Assembly (NCBI GenBank): GCA_029288475.1
Contig: JARIHA010000028.1
Location: 1-6,452 of the forward strand
Reading direction: 5' to 3'
DNA: 6,452 nucleotides
Origin: Candidatus Tayloriibacteriota bacterium
GTDB taxonomy: Bacteria > Patescibacteriota > Minisyncoccia > Phycocordibacterales > JARIHA01
Shown: positions 1 to 5,825 of the stretch, one piece after another
Layout: every line of letters starts with the position of its first letter
How positions within the stretch are numbered: the stretch's first letter is position 1
Translations under genes and position numbers: made by a program
The notes under the pieces: generated by a model
What the model was told of the DNA's origin: nothing
What the model saw: only the letters and a program-made list of their open reading frames with translations
Database searches by the model: none

Positions 1-323
1 GTGTATCGGATTCCAACATCCTTTACCTTTCCACCTCGAAGCATTACCACTGAATGCTCTTGGAGATTGTGCCCTTCTCCTGGGATGTAAGCAGTAACTT
101 CCATTCCGTTGGTAAGTCGAACTCGGGCGATCTTTCGGATAGCTGAGTTTGGCTTCTTTGGAGTCTTTGTTGTCACCTTGATGCAAACTCCCCTCTTGAA
201 AGGAGAATAGAAAAATCGAGGCTGGTTCTTGATAGTGTTAAAACTTCGCGTCAAAGCAACCGCTTTTGACTTGCGTTGTGTTGTCTTTCTTTTTCGCTTC
301 ACCAATTGATTTATTGTTGGCAT
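1..323 (-). CDS. rpsL: 30S ribosomal protein S12 (uS12), 3' end off the window
   Basis: S12 sits at the decoding centre of the small ribosomal subunit. Translating the minus strand from the ATG at 323 gives [10 protein letters not shown], then the family signatures [34 protein letters not shown] and RGGKVKD. About 107 residues are present and the C-terminus lies beyond base 1. Two oddities are visible. There are about 13 extra residues between the N-terminal arm and KRGVC (around residues 25-40), compared with E. coli. The loop that reads KDLPGVRY in E. coli reads KDVGIRY here, one residue shorter and without the proline corresponding to E. coli Pro90. The Lys42 and Lys87 equivalents and the Asp88 position are kept. 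No Shine-Dalgarno precedes the ATG; a GC hairpin lies 7 nt upstream instead. It is presumably the first gene of a str-type operon continuing leftward. Confidence 0.97.
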   Translation of the reverse strand, partial: MPTINQLVKRKRKTTQRKSKAVALTRSFNTIKNQPRFFYSPFKRGVCIKVTTKTPKKPNSAIRKIARVRLTNGMEVTAYIPGEGHNLQEHSVVMLRGGKVKDVGIRY

Positions 324-330
324 ATCGTTT

Positions 331-345
331 GTGCGGCGTCCGCAC
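331..345 (-). promoter_or_regulatory. GC hairpin just upstream of the rpsL start
   Basis: GTGCGG and CCGCAC form a perfect 6-bp stem with a 3-nt loop, ending 7 nt before the rpsL ATG, where a Shine-Dalgarno would normally lie. No U-run follows it, so it does not look like a terminator. It could shape ribosome access to rpsL. A 21-codon TTG-initiated reading frame (346-411, minus) ends with its stop codon directly against this stem; it follows GGAGG (415-419) at only 3 nt, which is a short spacing. Confidence 0.35.
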
Positions 346-443
346 TTATGGAGAGACTTGAACTTCTTCACCCCAGGCCAATTTTGGAGAAATAGCCTTT
401 GGATTACTCAATTCCCTCCGATTGATTAATAATTAAAAACAAA

Positions 444-461
444 GCTTTTTTAGTAAAAAGC
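444..461 (-). other. AU-rich hairpin at the start of the rpsL leader
   Basis: GCTTTTT and AAAAAGC form a 7-bp stem with a 4-nt loop. On the minus strand it is followed by a T-rich stretch. It could be a weak terminator or attenuator in the rpsL leader. The stem is mostly A-T pairs, so this is tentative. Confidence 0.3.
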
Positions 462-471
462 AGTGGAAAAT

Positions 472-500
472 ACTATACTATGGGGCGACTGAAATTGCAA
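472..500 (-). promoter_or_regulatory. rpsL promoter
   Basis: Reading the minus strand, TTGCAA (495-500) and TATAGT (472-477) are separated by exactly 17 bases, a good sigma-70 type arrangement. The predicted start is near 465, which gives rpsL a leader of about 140 nt. The -35 box lies in the U-rich tail of the terminator of the preceding protease gene. Confidence 0.6.
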
Positions 501-523
501 ACTCAGCAGATTTAAAAGCTGAG
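492..523 (-). terminator. Probable terminator of the M50 protease gene
   Basis: On the minus strand CTCAGC (518-523) pairs with GCTGAG (502-507) across a 10-nt loop that contains the protease stop codon. A T-rich tail (TTTGCAATTT) follows. The tail overlaps the -35 box of the rpsL promoter, so the two units abut tightly. Confidence 0.45.
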
Positions 524-1120
524 ACCGGTTAGGAGCTTAAATAATATCATTATCACCGGTGATAGAAACTGCCACACAAAAAAGACATAAATAATGAGAA
601 GTATGAACTGATAACGTTCAAGCTCTTTACGTACTCTTCCCCAACCTCTTGGAAAGAGTGAAAAAAGGATCTTCGAACCGTCAAGCGGCGGCACAGGAAT
701 AAGATTAAAGACTGCTAGACCTATATTAATGAGCACGATCAACGAAAGAATGGTCAAAACTGATTGTGACAACGATAAGGCGGACAATCGAATTAAAAGG
801 CCGAATACAACAGCAATAACTATATTAGAGAGCGGACCAGCAATAGCAACCAATGCCTCTCCCCATCTTTTATTCCTTAGATTATAAGGGTTAAACGGTA
901 CTGGCTTAGCCCAGCCGAAGGTCACCCCTCCAAAACTAGTGATAATAGGAACAAGAATAGAGCCAATCGGATCGATATGACTTATTGGATTCAGGGTAAG
1001 CCTTCCTTCGTACTTCGCAGTTGGATCACCTAGGTAAAGAGCCATGTATCCATGGGATACCTCGTGGATAATGACTGAGAATATAAGAATGATAAATGAG
1101 AATAGTGTAATTAGTTCCAT
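512..1120 (-). CDS. Site-2 protease family (M50) membrane zinc metalloprotease
   Basis: This is an intramembrane metalloprotease of the short site-2 protease group (YwhC/Rv-like, 202 aa, no PDZ domain). Family members cleave substrates within or next to the membrane; the substrate here is unknown. The zinc motif HEVSH lies at residues 19-23 (His19, Glu20, His23) in the first membrane helix. The third ligand motif is NLIPVPPLDG at 139-148, with Asp147. GWAKPVPFNP (69-78) and the VAIAGPLSN helix start (91-99) are also characteristic. Hydrophobic helices lie at about 3-30, 53-68, 90-112, 120-145 and 172-198. The ATG at 1120 puts HExxH at the usual distance from the N-terminus. AGG lies a few bases upstream as a weak ribosome site. 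It is divergent from rpmB with only 62 bp between. Confidence 0.93.
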   Translation of the reverse strand: MELITLFSFIILIFSVIIHEVSHGYMALYLGDPTAKYEGRLTLNPISHIDPIGSILVPIITSFGGVTFGWAKPVPFNPYNLRNKRWGEALVAIAGPLSNIVIAVVFGLLIRLSALSLSQSVLTILSLIVLINIGLAVFNLIPVPPLDGSKILFSLFPRGWGRVRKELERYQFILLIIYVFFVWQFLSPVIMILFKLLTGLSF

Positions 1121-1125
1121 AAGCC

Positions 1126-1153
1126 TTGCATCTTATTAGGTATATGATAGCAT
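1126..1153 (+). promoter_or_regulatory. Possible rpmB promoter
   Basis: On the plus strand TTGCAT (1126-1131) and TAGCAT (1148-1153) are 16 bp apart, each matching consensus at 4 of 6 positions. It overlaps the -10 of the divergent protease promoter and an inverted repeat, TGATA-gca-TATCA (1145-1157). The two promoters probably compete for polymerase. Confidence 0.3.
1144..1149 (-). promoter_or_regulatory. Extended -10 box for the M50 protease gene
   Basis: On the minus strand TGC-TATCAT forms an extended -10 element, with TATCAT at 1144-1149. No good -35 is visible, which is tolerated for extended -10 promoters. The predicted start near 1137 leaves a leader of about 17 nt before the ATG. 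Confidence 0.4.
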
Positions 1154-1182
1154 ATCAAACACCGTAATAACTACGAAATCAT

Positions 1183-1425
1183 ATGGCAAAAATTTGTCCA
1201 ATCACAAAAAAGGGATCACTCATGGCTGGAGGCTACTCCAACGCGACTCGTGCTACCCAATTCAACCCTACAGGAAAAGTACGAAAATATCCTAACCTTC
1301 AAAAAAAGAAGATTTATATCCCTGAACTGAAGAAATCAATAACTCTTACTATTTCTACCCGCGCAATCAAGACTATCAATAAGAACGGCGCGTTTAGAAC
1401 CCTAAAGAAAGCCGGTATAATTTAA
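1183..1425 (+). CDS. rpmB: 50S ribosomal protein L28 (bL28)
   Basis: bL28 is a small basic protein of the large ribosomal subunit. The 80-residue product starts MAKICPITKKGSLMAGGYSN, matching the family's N-terminal pattern (CxxTgK, then an N/S-rich loop before the RATKFNPT-like segment). It continues with KVRKYPNLQKKKIYIPEL and SITLTISTRAIKTINKNG, the typical strand-plus-C-terminal-helix part. Length is normal for the family (60-80 aa). There is no Shine-Dalgarno before the ATG. It is a single-gene unit closed by the terminator at 1449-1470. Confidence 0.93.
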   Translation: MAKICPITKKGSLMAGGYSNATRATQFNPTGKVRKYPNLQKKKIYIPELKKSITLTISTRAIKTINKNGAFRTLKKAGII

Positions 1426-1448
1426 GAAACGCTTGTTACCGCAAAAAT

Positions 1449-1470
1449 AAGCCCTTACAGGGGCTTTTTT
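1449..1470. terminator. Bidirectional terminator between rpmB and the MBL gene
   Basis: AAGCCC (1449-1454) and GGGCTT (1461-1466) form a hairpin with a 6-nt loop. On the plus strand it runs into six Ts (1465-1470), ending rpmB. On the minus strand it is followed by TTATTTTTG, so it can also end the convergent MBL gene, whose stop is at 1477. Confidence 0.8.
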
Positions 1471-1476
1471 GTTGCA

Positions 1477-2349
1477 TTATAATTGCCTTTCTTTCCAAAA
1501 ATTACCGTCAGATTGAAAATAGAGCGTTCCCTTACCAAGAGTAGTAAAAATGGGAACATGCAATTTGTTTAAGGTTTGCACTGTTTCCTTATGCGGATGT
1601 CCGTATTTATTATTCAAACCTGCTGATATGGCAGCGTAAGTTGGTTTCACTTGTTCTACAAATTCTTGGGATGTAGAAGTTCTTGAACCATGATGGCCCG
1701 CTTTTAGAATATCACTTCGAAGATTGCTCCCATCCAATTTGATGAGATACTTTTCTATTTTCTGAGGAGCATCCCCCATGAGCATAATTGAGGTCTTTCC
1801 GTAAACCAGTTTTGCCACGATTGATCCGTCGTTGGTTTTTTGTGTAGACACGTCACGATCAGGAAAAAGAATATACAAAAAAACATTCGGTGCCAGTATA
1901 AGCCTCATCCCTCTTTTCGCTAAAATACGCGTAGCTTTTTTATCTCTAATTGTGGCTTCAAGAGCCTTGTACGTCGCACTTGGAGATTGAGTACCCGGCT
2001 CCATCACTGCATCAACATGATAAGAATTAAGTACATCTATAAATCCGGACATGTGATCCTTATCAGGATTGGAAACAATGAGCATGTTGACTGAACGATC
2101 ATAGAACGGCATTACTTCTCCAAGTTTACGTAATACGATTCCATCAGGCCCCCCATCTATCATGATCTGATTCCCATTTGGTGCTTCAATGAATAGTCCA
2201 TCGCCCTGACCAATATCGAGCACTGCAAAAGTAAGAATACCGTGACGATCTTCGCGCAGAACAATGTACCAAATAAACACGTTTGAAGCGACCAAAAAAA
2301 CTAAAATAAAAATGACCCAATATTTTTTTACCTTTTCTTTTATTCCCAC
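1477..2349 (-). CDS. Membrane-anchored ComEC-type metallo-beta-lactamase-fold protein
   Basis: This 290-aa protein has one N-terminal membrane helix (about 11-31, after basic KEKVKKY) and a soluble metallo-beta-lactamase fold of the kind at the C-terminus of full-length ComEC. Visible motifs are LDIGQGDGLFIEAPNG (44-59), IDGG (64-67), SNPDKDHMSG (93-102), TNDGSIV (172-178), MGDA (191-194), KAGHHGS (216-222) and YGHP (249-252). The HxHxDH metal site reads N94-P-D96-K-D98-H99, so both leading histidines are replaced. Asp at the second position is common in the ComEC branch; Asn at the first is less usual. By the positive-inside rule the domain faces outward. The inferred role is the nuclease or processing half of a split ComEC whose channel half is at 3463-5019. 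The start is GTG, with no Shine-Dalgarno; the -10 box lies just 6 nt upstream. A free competence-unrelated hydrolase is the alternative. Confidence 0.88.
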   Translation of the reverse strand: MGIKEKVKKYWVIFILVFLVASNVFIWYIVLREDRHGILTFAVLDIGQGDGLFIEAPNGNQIMIDGGPDGIVLRKLGEVMPFYDRSVNMLIVSNPDKDHMSGFIDVLNSYHVDAVMEPGTQSPSATYKALEATIRDKKATRILAKRGMRLILAPNVFLYILFPDRDVSTQKTNDGSIVAKLVYGKTSIMLMGDAPQKIEKYLIKLDGSNLRSDILKAGHHGSRTSTSQEFVEQVKPTYAAISAGLNNKYGHPHKETVQTLNKLHVPIFTTLGKGTLYFQSDGNFWKERQL

Positions 2350-2355
2350 CGTAAA

Positions 2356-2361
2356 ATTATA
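2356..2361 (-). promoter_or_regulatory. -10 box of the MBL gene, implying a leaderless mRNA
   Basis: A perfect TATAAT (minus strand) ends 6 nt before the GTG at 2349, so the expected transcription start coincides with the start codon. The -35 region is poor. Together with the lack of a Shine-Dalgarno this suggests leaderless translation. Confidence 0.5.
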
Positions 2362-2407
2362 TATAGATGAGAATGAAGGAATAACTAAAAAATATTATTG
2401 TCACTAT

Positions 2408-2439
2408 AAAAAATTCAGGCCAACCTTGCGGGTTGGCCT
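2408..2439 (-). terminator. Terminator of the 2408-2748 unit
   Basis: AGGCCAACC (2417-2425) and GGTTGGCCT (2431-2439) form a perfect 9-bp stem with a 5-nt loop. On the minus strand GAA and then six Ts (2408-2413) follow. The plus strand has no T-run, which fixes the direction. Confidence 0.8.
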
Positions 2440-2748
2440 TGAAACGACGTGCGGTGTTTCTCAAACCGGGCTCAGCAGCTTGAAGCCGCAGCGACAAATC
2501 ATGCTGGCCACAATTTCGGAAACCGCCCCTGGCCGGACAATGACTGTAAAAAAGTTACGCGGCTCTGCGGACAGATCAAGACGCGCACCGCATGAATGAA
2601 GCTGAAGATCAAAACCATTTAACGATGGCAACGCTCGTCCCTGACAGGGGACAATTCTGACTGTTTTTTCTATCATACTATCTATAGGTTTCTGAGAGTT
2701 TGATTGAATCTCGTCCTTTTGTTTGCTTGCTAGTTCAAAGGACCCGCT
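2408..2748 (-). ncRNA. Candidate structured RNA of about 340 nt (or small gene), family not recognised
   Basis: A self-contained minus-strand transcription unit lies between a consensus -35 promoter (2755-2784) and a strong terminator (2408-2439). The first 200 bases beyond the terminator hairpin (2441-2640) are about 54% G+C, clearly richer than the neighbouring genes. Local helices visible: 2713-2719 with 2737-2743 (7 bp), 2637-2641 with 2648-2652 (5 bp), 2615-2618 with 2625-2628 (4 bp), 2506-2510 with 2530-2534 (5 bp), and 2475-2479 with 2485-2489 (5 bp with one G-U). I looked for tmRNA, RNase P, SRP and 5S signatures and saw none. A reading frame crosses the unit (stop at 2461). Its longest form begins at a TTG that is part of the -35 box, so only a 71-aa version from the ATG at 2676 could be made. 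That version has four cysteines, no known domain and no ribosome site. A short protein gene is therefore the alternative. Confidence 0.45.
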
Positions 2749-2754
2749 GGCATT

Positions 2755-2784
2755 ATGGTACCAACGAAAACGGTAATATGTCAA
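2755..2784 (-). promoter_or_regulatory. Promoter of the 2408-2748 unit
   Basis: On the minus strand a perfect TTGACA (2779-2784) is followed after 18 bp by TACCAT (2755-2760), a 4/6 match to the -10. A better hexamer, CATAAT (2752-2757), lies at a 21-bp spacing, which is too long. Predicted start is near 2748. The promoter is divergent from that of sod. Confidence 0.5.
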
Positions 2785-2808
2785 TGCGAGGCTTCACGTC
2801 TTCTAGAT

Positions 2809-2840
2809 TATAATGAAGATAAGAAATTATTAATTAATAA
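2809..2840 (+). promoter_or_regulatory. sod promoter -10 and downstream palindrome
   Basis: A perfect TATAAT lies at 2809-2814, with predicted start near 2821 and a 28-nt AT-rich leader. The -35 region is poor. The leader carries a 14-bp perfect palindrome, TTATTAATTAATAA (2827-2840), which could be a repressor site; its pure A/T composition makes chance possible. There is no Shine-Dalgarno before the sod ATG. Confidence 0.4.
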
Positions 2841-2848
2841 TACTAAAA

Positions 2849-3451
2849 ATGTATAAATACGAAGAACAAAAATTTGTCATCCTGGAGCTCAAGGGAATGT
2901 CAAAGAAAAGTATTGAGGAGCATCTTAAACTCTACAGCGGATATGTGAAACACACCAACCTCATCTTTGAAAAAATTGAAGAACTGGCAAAAGACAGTGA
3001 AAAAAATATGTATGTTCTAGGAGAACTCCAGCGACGATTCTCTTTTGAATTCGATGGCATGAGAAATCATGAATATTATTTTAAAAGTCTGGAAGGCGGA
3101 GCGAAAGCTCTAGCAGACAATAGTGCTTTTAAAAAAATGGTTGCAGAACAATTTGGAAGTTTCGACGGATGGCTTTCAATGTTTAAGGCGATTGCAGCAA
3201 TGAGAGGTATCGGCTGGGCAATTCTTTATTACGATCCTCATGTGAAAAAGCTCGTGCATGGTTGGGTGGAAGAACAACACCTTGGGCATCTCAACGGTCT
3301 ACAATATGTATTCGGAATCGATATGTGGGAGCACTCTTATGTATTTGATTATCAGCCAAGCGGCAAAAAACAATATATTGAAGATTTTATTTCAAATATA
3401 AACTGGGAAGTCATCGAACAAAACTTTGCAAAAGCAGTAAAAAATTCCTAA
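2849..3451 (+). CDS. sod: Superoxide dismutase, Fe/Mn family
   Basis: It dismutates superoxide to hydrogen peroxide and oxygen; no signal peptide is seen, so it is probably cytoplasmic. The 200-aa length is standard. The four metal ligands can be placed: His25 in SIEEHLKLYSGYVKH, His74 in GMRNHEYYF, Asp158 and His162 in GIDMWEHSYVFDYQ. GIGWAILYYDP (120-130) matches the conserved G-x-GW segment. Gln143 in VEEQHLGH is the likely outer-sphere residue, but this stretch is unlike E. coli SodA or SodB, so metal preference (Fe, Mn or either) cannot be read off. The second-ligand region (RRFSFEFDGMRNH) is also divergent from the classical NNAxQxWNH form. Sod converges with comEC, with 11 bp between their stops, and is divergent from the RNA unit at 2408-2748. 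Confidence 0.92.
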   Translation: MYKYEEQKFVILELKGMSKKSIEEHLKLYSGYVKHTNLIFEKIEELAKDSEKNMYVLGELQRRFSFEFDGMRNHEYYFKSLEGGAKALADNSAFKKMVAEQFGSFDGWLSMFKAIAAMRGIGWAILYYDPHVKKLVHGWVEEQHLGHLNGLQYVFGIDMWEHSYVFDYQPSGKKQYIEDFISNINWEVIEQNFAKAVKNS

Positions 3452-3462
3452 TCACTACGGGG

Positions 3463-5019
3463 CTATCTTGCTACCAGGGAAGCGGCATCAATTGATGCCG
3501 CTTTTTTCTTTCTTCTTCGATATACAAATAGGAAAAAAGCACCGTAGAATGCATACCAAATTGTCATACGCGAAAGTGTGAAGTTGTGGATTTTAATCGT
3601 GGCAAAAGAAAGATGTGAGAAAAAACCCACAACGCTCAATTCGTATTGTAGAAGCAGATAACATATTGAGCTAAAAGGTACTGCAATAACAACGTGAAAC
3701 AAAGACAAAACAATAGCCATGAAACCGAATAACATGGTTGCAGGAATGAATGAGAGGACAAGAATGTTGACCACTAGAGCCACCGTAGAGAACTCGCCCA
3801 TTTGAAAAAGCAGGAAAGGAAGAACGAAAAGCTGGGTAGAAAGTGTAGAGACCAGCGTTTCTCTCATCTTCCATTTTTCCGTAACAAAAGAAAGCTTTCT
3901 TTTCACAAATGGTGAAACGTGAATCAGGCCGACAGTAGAAAGAAAAGAAAGTTGAAACGATGGATCAAATACCAAAATTTTAGGATTCCAAAAAACCATC
4001 ATGGCCGCCGCAAAAAGGAGAGCACGATTTATTTCATAATCTCTTCTGATGAGCTTTGCCAAGAGAACAAGGATCGACATGACTGAAGAACGAATGATCG
4101 TTGCTGTTCCACCAGTCATGATGGAAAAAAGTACAATACCAATACAACCAGACCCTATTGCAATGGTTCGGGGAAGAAAAGACAAGATAGTCATCATCGC
4201 CTCTGCGATAATCGTAATGTTATACCCAGAGAGAACTACGATATGAATAATTCCCGCTCTTCTAAAATCAGTTTCCAAATCTTTACCGAGGGATCTTTTT
4301 GCCCCAAGAAGAAGTCCTTCCAAAAGTGCTGCGTGAGGCTGGGGCAAGATTGATTCTATTTTCTTTAGAAAAAATTTCTTAATTAAGAATAAACTCTCTT
4401 TTATCACGCTGCCCTGGTGATGTGATATCAGCGCCACGTTTGGACGATCAATTTTATAGTAAATACCACCAACTGCTAAATATGCAGGATAATTAAAAAT
4501 CGGACCATCACCAGTATCAACAACTTCAGGCAGAATTAAACTTCCCTTCACACTAACTTTGTCCCCATAGGAAAATTGCGGGTAAGGAGAGACAGTAAAA
4601 ATTGCTCTTCCTTTTACTTTCTTACTCTGCTTCCCAACACTAACCTCATCGATGTCTATTACATACCCAACGCCTCCCGATTTCTCTTGAGGCTCATCAC
4701 TCAAAATTCCTGTCACTATAACTTTATCCCCGATCACTGAGTCCAAAATTTTATCTGTCTTATTCCACTCGGAAAACTCGTAACGAAATACACCGATACC
4801 AAAACAGAATAGAATGATAAAGATGAGGGAAAAAAGCTGCCCCAGTTTTTCATTTAATTTCTTGAGCCTATTTAGAAAAAAATGGAAAAATAAATAAATC
4901 AGGACACAACCAAAAACAAACAGAAAAAATATCTTGCCCCAATCAATGCAAGAGCGAAAGAATACTCCTACAAGAAAACTAATGAGACAAATAAAGAATG
5001 GCGATACTGTTTCTGACAC
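3463..5019 (-). CDS. comEC: ComEC/Rec2 DNA-uptake channel lacking the MBL domain
   Basis: ComEC is the inner-membrane channel that passes single-stranded DNA into the cell in natural transformation. This 518-aa protein has N-terminal helices (about 7-22, 30-48, 62-78), an OB-like DUF4131 segment (about 90-195), and the polytopic Competence domain (about 225-500). Its signatures are ALLEGLLLGAKRSL (231-244), FRRAGIIHIVVLSGYN (252-267) and DPSFQLSFLSTVGLI (352-366). It ends in a basic tail directly after the last helix. Typical ComEC is 700-800 aa with a C-terminal metallo-beta-lactamase domain, absent here and found separately at 1477-2349. The GTG at 5019 is the first possible start, since TAG lies two codons upstream. 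AGAAGG runs into the GTG, too close for a normal Shine-Dalgarno. rnhA ends 54 bp upstream on the same strand, suggesting co-transcription. The last codons double as the sod terminator. Confidence 0.93.
   Translation of the reverse strand: MSETVSPFFICLISFLVGVFFRSCIDWGKIFFLFVFGCVLIYLFFHFFLNRLKKLNEKLGQLFSLIFIILFCFGIGVFRYEFSEWNKTDKILDSVIGDKVIVTGILSDEPQEKSGGVGYVIDIDEVSVGKQSKKVKGRAIFTVSPYPQFSYGDKVSVKGSLILPEVVDTGDGPIFNYPAYLAVGGIYYKIDRPNVALISHHQGSVIKESLFLIKKFFLKKIESILPQPHAALLEGLLLGAKRSLGKDLETDFRRAGIIHIVVLSGYNITIIAEAMMTILSFLPRTIAIGSGCIGIVLFSIMTGGTATIIRSSVMSILVLLAKLIRRDYEINRALLFAAAMMVFWNPKILVFDPSFQLSFLSTVGLIHVSPFVKRKLSFVTEKWKMRETLVSTLSTQLFVLPFLLFQMGEFSTVALVVNILVLSFIPATMLFGFMAIVLSLFHVVIAVPFSSICYLLLQYELSVVGFFSHLSFATIKIHNFTLSRMTIWYAFYGAFFLFVYRRRKKKAASIDAASLVAR
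3480..3507 (+). terminator. sod terminator inside the 3' end of comEC
   Basis: AGCGGCATCAATTGATGCCGCT (22 bases, 3481-3502) is a perfect palindrome folding to a 9-bp stem with a 4-nt loop, followed by six Ts (3502-3507) on the plus strand. It lies 28 nt after the sod stop, within comEC codons for KAASIDAAS. Confidence 0.85.
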
Positions 5020-5073
5020 CTTCTAGAGTACCAAAGAGAAATGAAGAAACGATGAATTTATATTCAAAAATAT

Positions 5074-5814
5074 TTACTTCGCTGTCCACTCAGCGATAAT
5101 AGCTTTTTCTTCTTCTGGATCAAGAGCCTTTTTAAATTTTGCTCCGCTCTTACCCTTCACTCGCGCTTCGCACTCTGCCCAAGTAAGATGACGTTCAACT
5201 TTTCCATTAAGATAACTTAGATACGAATATGCTTTTGCTTTGGATCGATTCTTCGCAGAGGACTTTGAAGATTTCTTTTCCGGATCACCAGAGAGATTTT
5301 CCAAGTCAATCGTATAACTGTCGGCCGGCCCGTCATAAAGCGGAACCGGATTTCCATCTGCAAAACTGGTAGCTATCTCATCACATCGTTCATTACCGGG
5401 AATTCCACTATGGCCTCCGATATAATTCCAGCGTACTTTTCTTCCAGTAATCAGCTCGGACATTTCTTCCCACAAATCCCGATTGAGCACATCCTGCTTT
5501 TGTGAAGTAATCCAATTATTTCTCTGCCATCCTGCAAGCCACTTTGTTGCGCCATTGATTACATAACTAGAATCAGTAAGGATCACTGCAGAAGAGTTAA
5601 TACCAATCTGGACATCTTCAGCCAGTGCAAAAGCAAGGGCCTGAATGACAGCAGTAAGCTCCATACGATTGTTGGTAGTATCAGGCTGACGGCCGCCAAG
5701 CTCTTTCACTGAAACAGAATTGGACTTAGTAAATGAAACAATAGCTCCCCACCCACCTGGACCCGGGTTACCCCGTGAAGCACCGTCAGTAAAAATAATT
5801 GTTTCTTCTTTCAT
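5074..5814 (-). CDS. rnhA: Ribonuclease HI with C-terminal viroplasmin-like domain
   Basis: It cleaves the RNA strand of RNA-DNA hybrids (R-loops, primers). Numbering from the ATG at 5814, the RNase H fold (about 1-155) has the catalytic set Asp10 (IFTDGASRGNPGPGGWG), Glu52 (NNRMELTAVIQAL), Asp81 (ILTDSSYV) and Asp145 (GNERCDEIA), plus His135 in GGHSGIPGN. A Lys/Ser-rich linker (about 178-194) leads to a second domain (about 196-243) with YLSYLNGKVERHLTWAECEA and VKGKSGAKFKKALDPEEE. It resembles the viroplasmin / hybrid-binding domain, which in eukaryotic RNase H1 is N-terminal. Two in-frame ATGs lie upstream (5823, 5835). I prefer 5814 because it places the first Asp at position 10 as in E. 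coli, and because an extended -10 box would start transcription near 5819, downstream of both. Probable operon with comEC. Confidence 0.94.
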   Translation of the reverse strand: MKEETIIFTDGASRGNPGPGGWGAIVSFTKSNSVSVKELGGRQPDTTNNRMELTAVIQALAFALAEDVQIGINSSAVILTDSSYVINGATKWLAGWQRNNWITSQKQDVLNRDLWEEMSELITGRKVRWNYIGGHSGIPGNERCDEIATSFADGNPVPLYDGPADSYTIDLENLSGDPEKKSSKSSAKNRSKAKAYSYLSYLNGKVERHLTWAECEARVKGKSGAKFKKALDPEEEKAIIAEWTAK

Positions 5815-5825
5815 TGGTAGCATAA

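Noticed and set aside
2264..2599. Plus-strand 111-codon reading frame
   Set aside because: It overlaps the 5' end of the MBL gene antisense and crosses a terminator hairpin; composition is not protein-like.
2408..2748. Possible tmRNA, RNase P RNA or SRP RNA
   Set aside because: No TTCGA arm or CCA end, no GAGGAAAGUC / ACAGAA pair, and no GGAAG tetraloop element of SRP could be found in either RNA unit.
2461..2784. A 107-codon minus-strand reading frame
   Set aside because: The TTG start is the TTGACA -35 box. Only a shorter 71-aa version is possible, kept as an alternative under the RNA entry.
3671..3874. Minus-strand 67-codon frame inside comEC
   Set aside because: Out-of-frame shadow of well-supported comEC codons.
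4049..4246. Plus-strand 65-codon frame antisense to comEC
   Set aside because: Antisense shadow with no promoter, ribosome site or domain.
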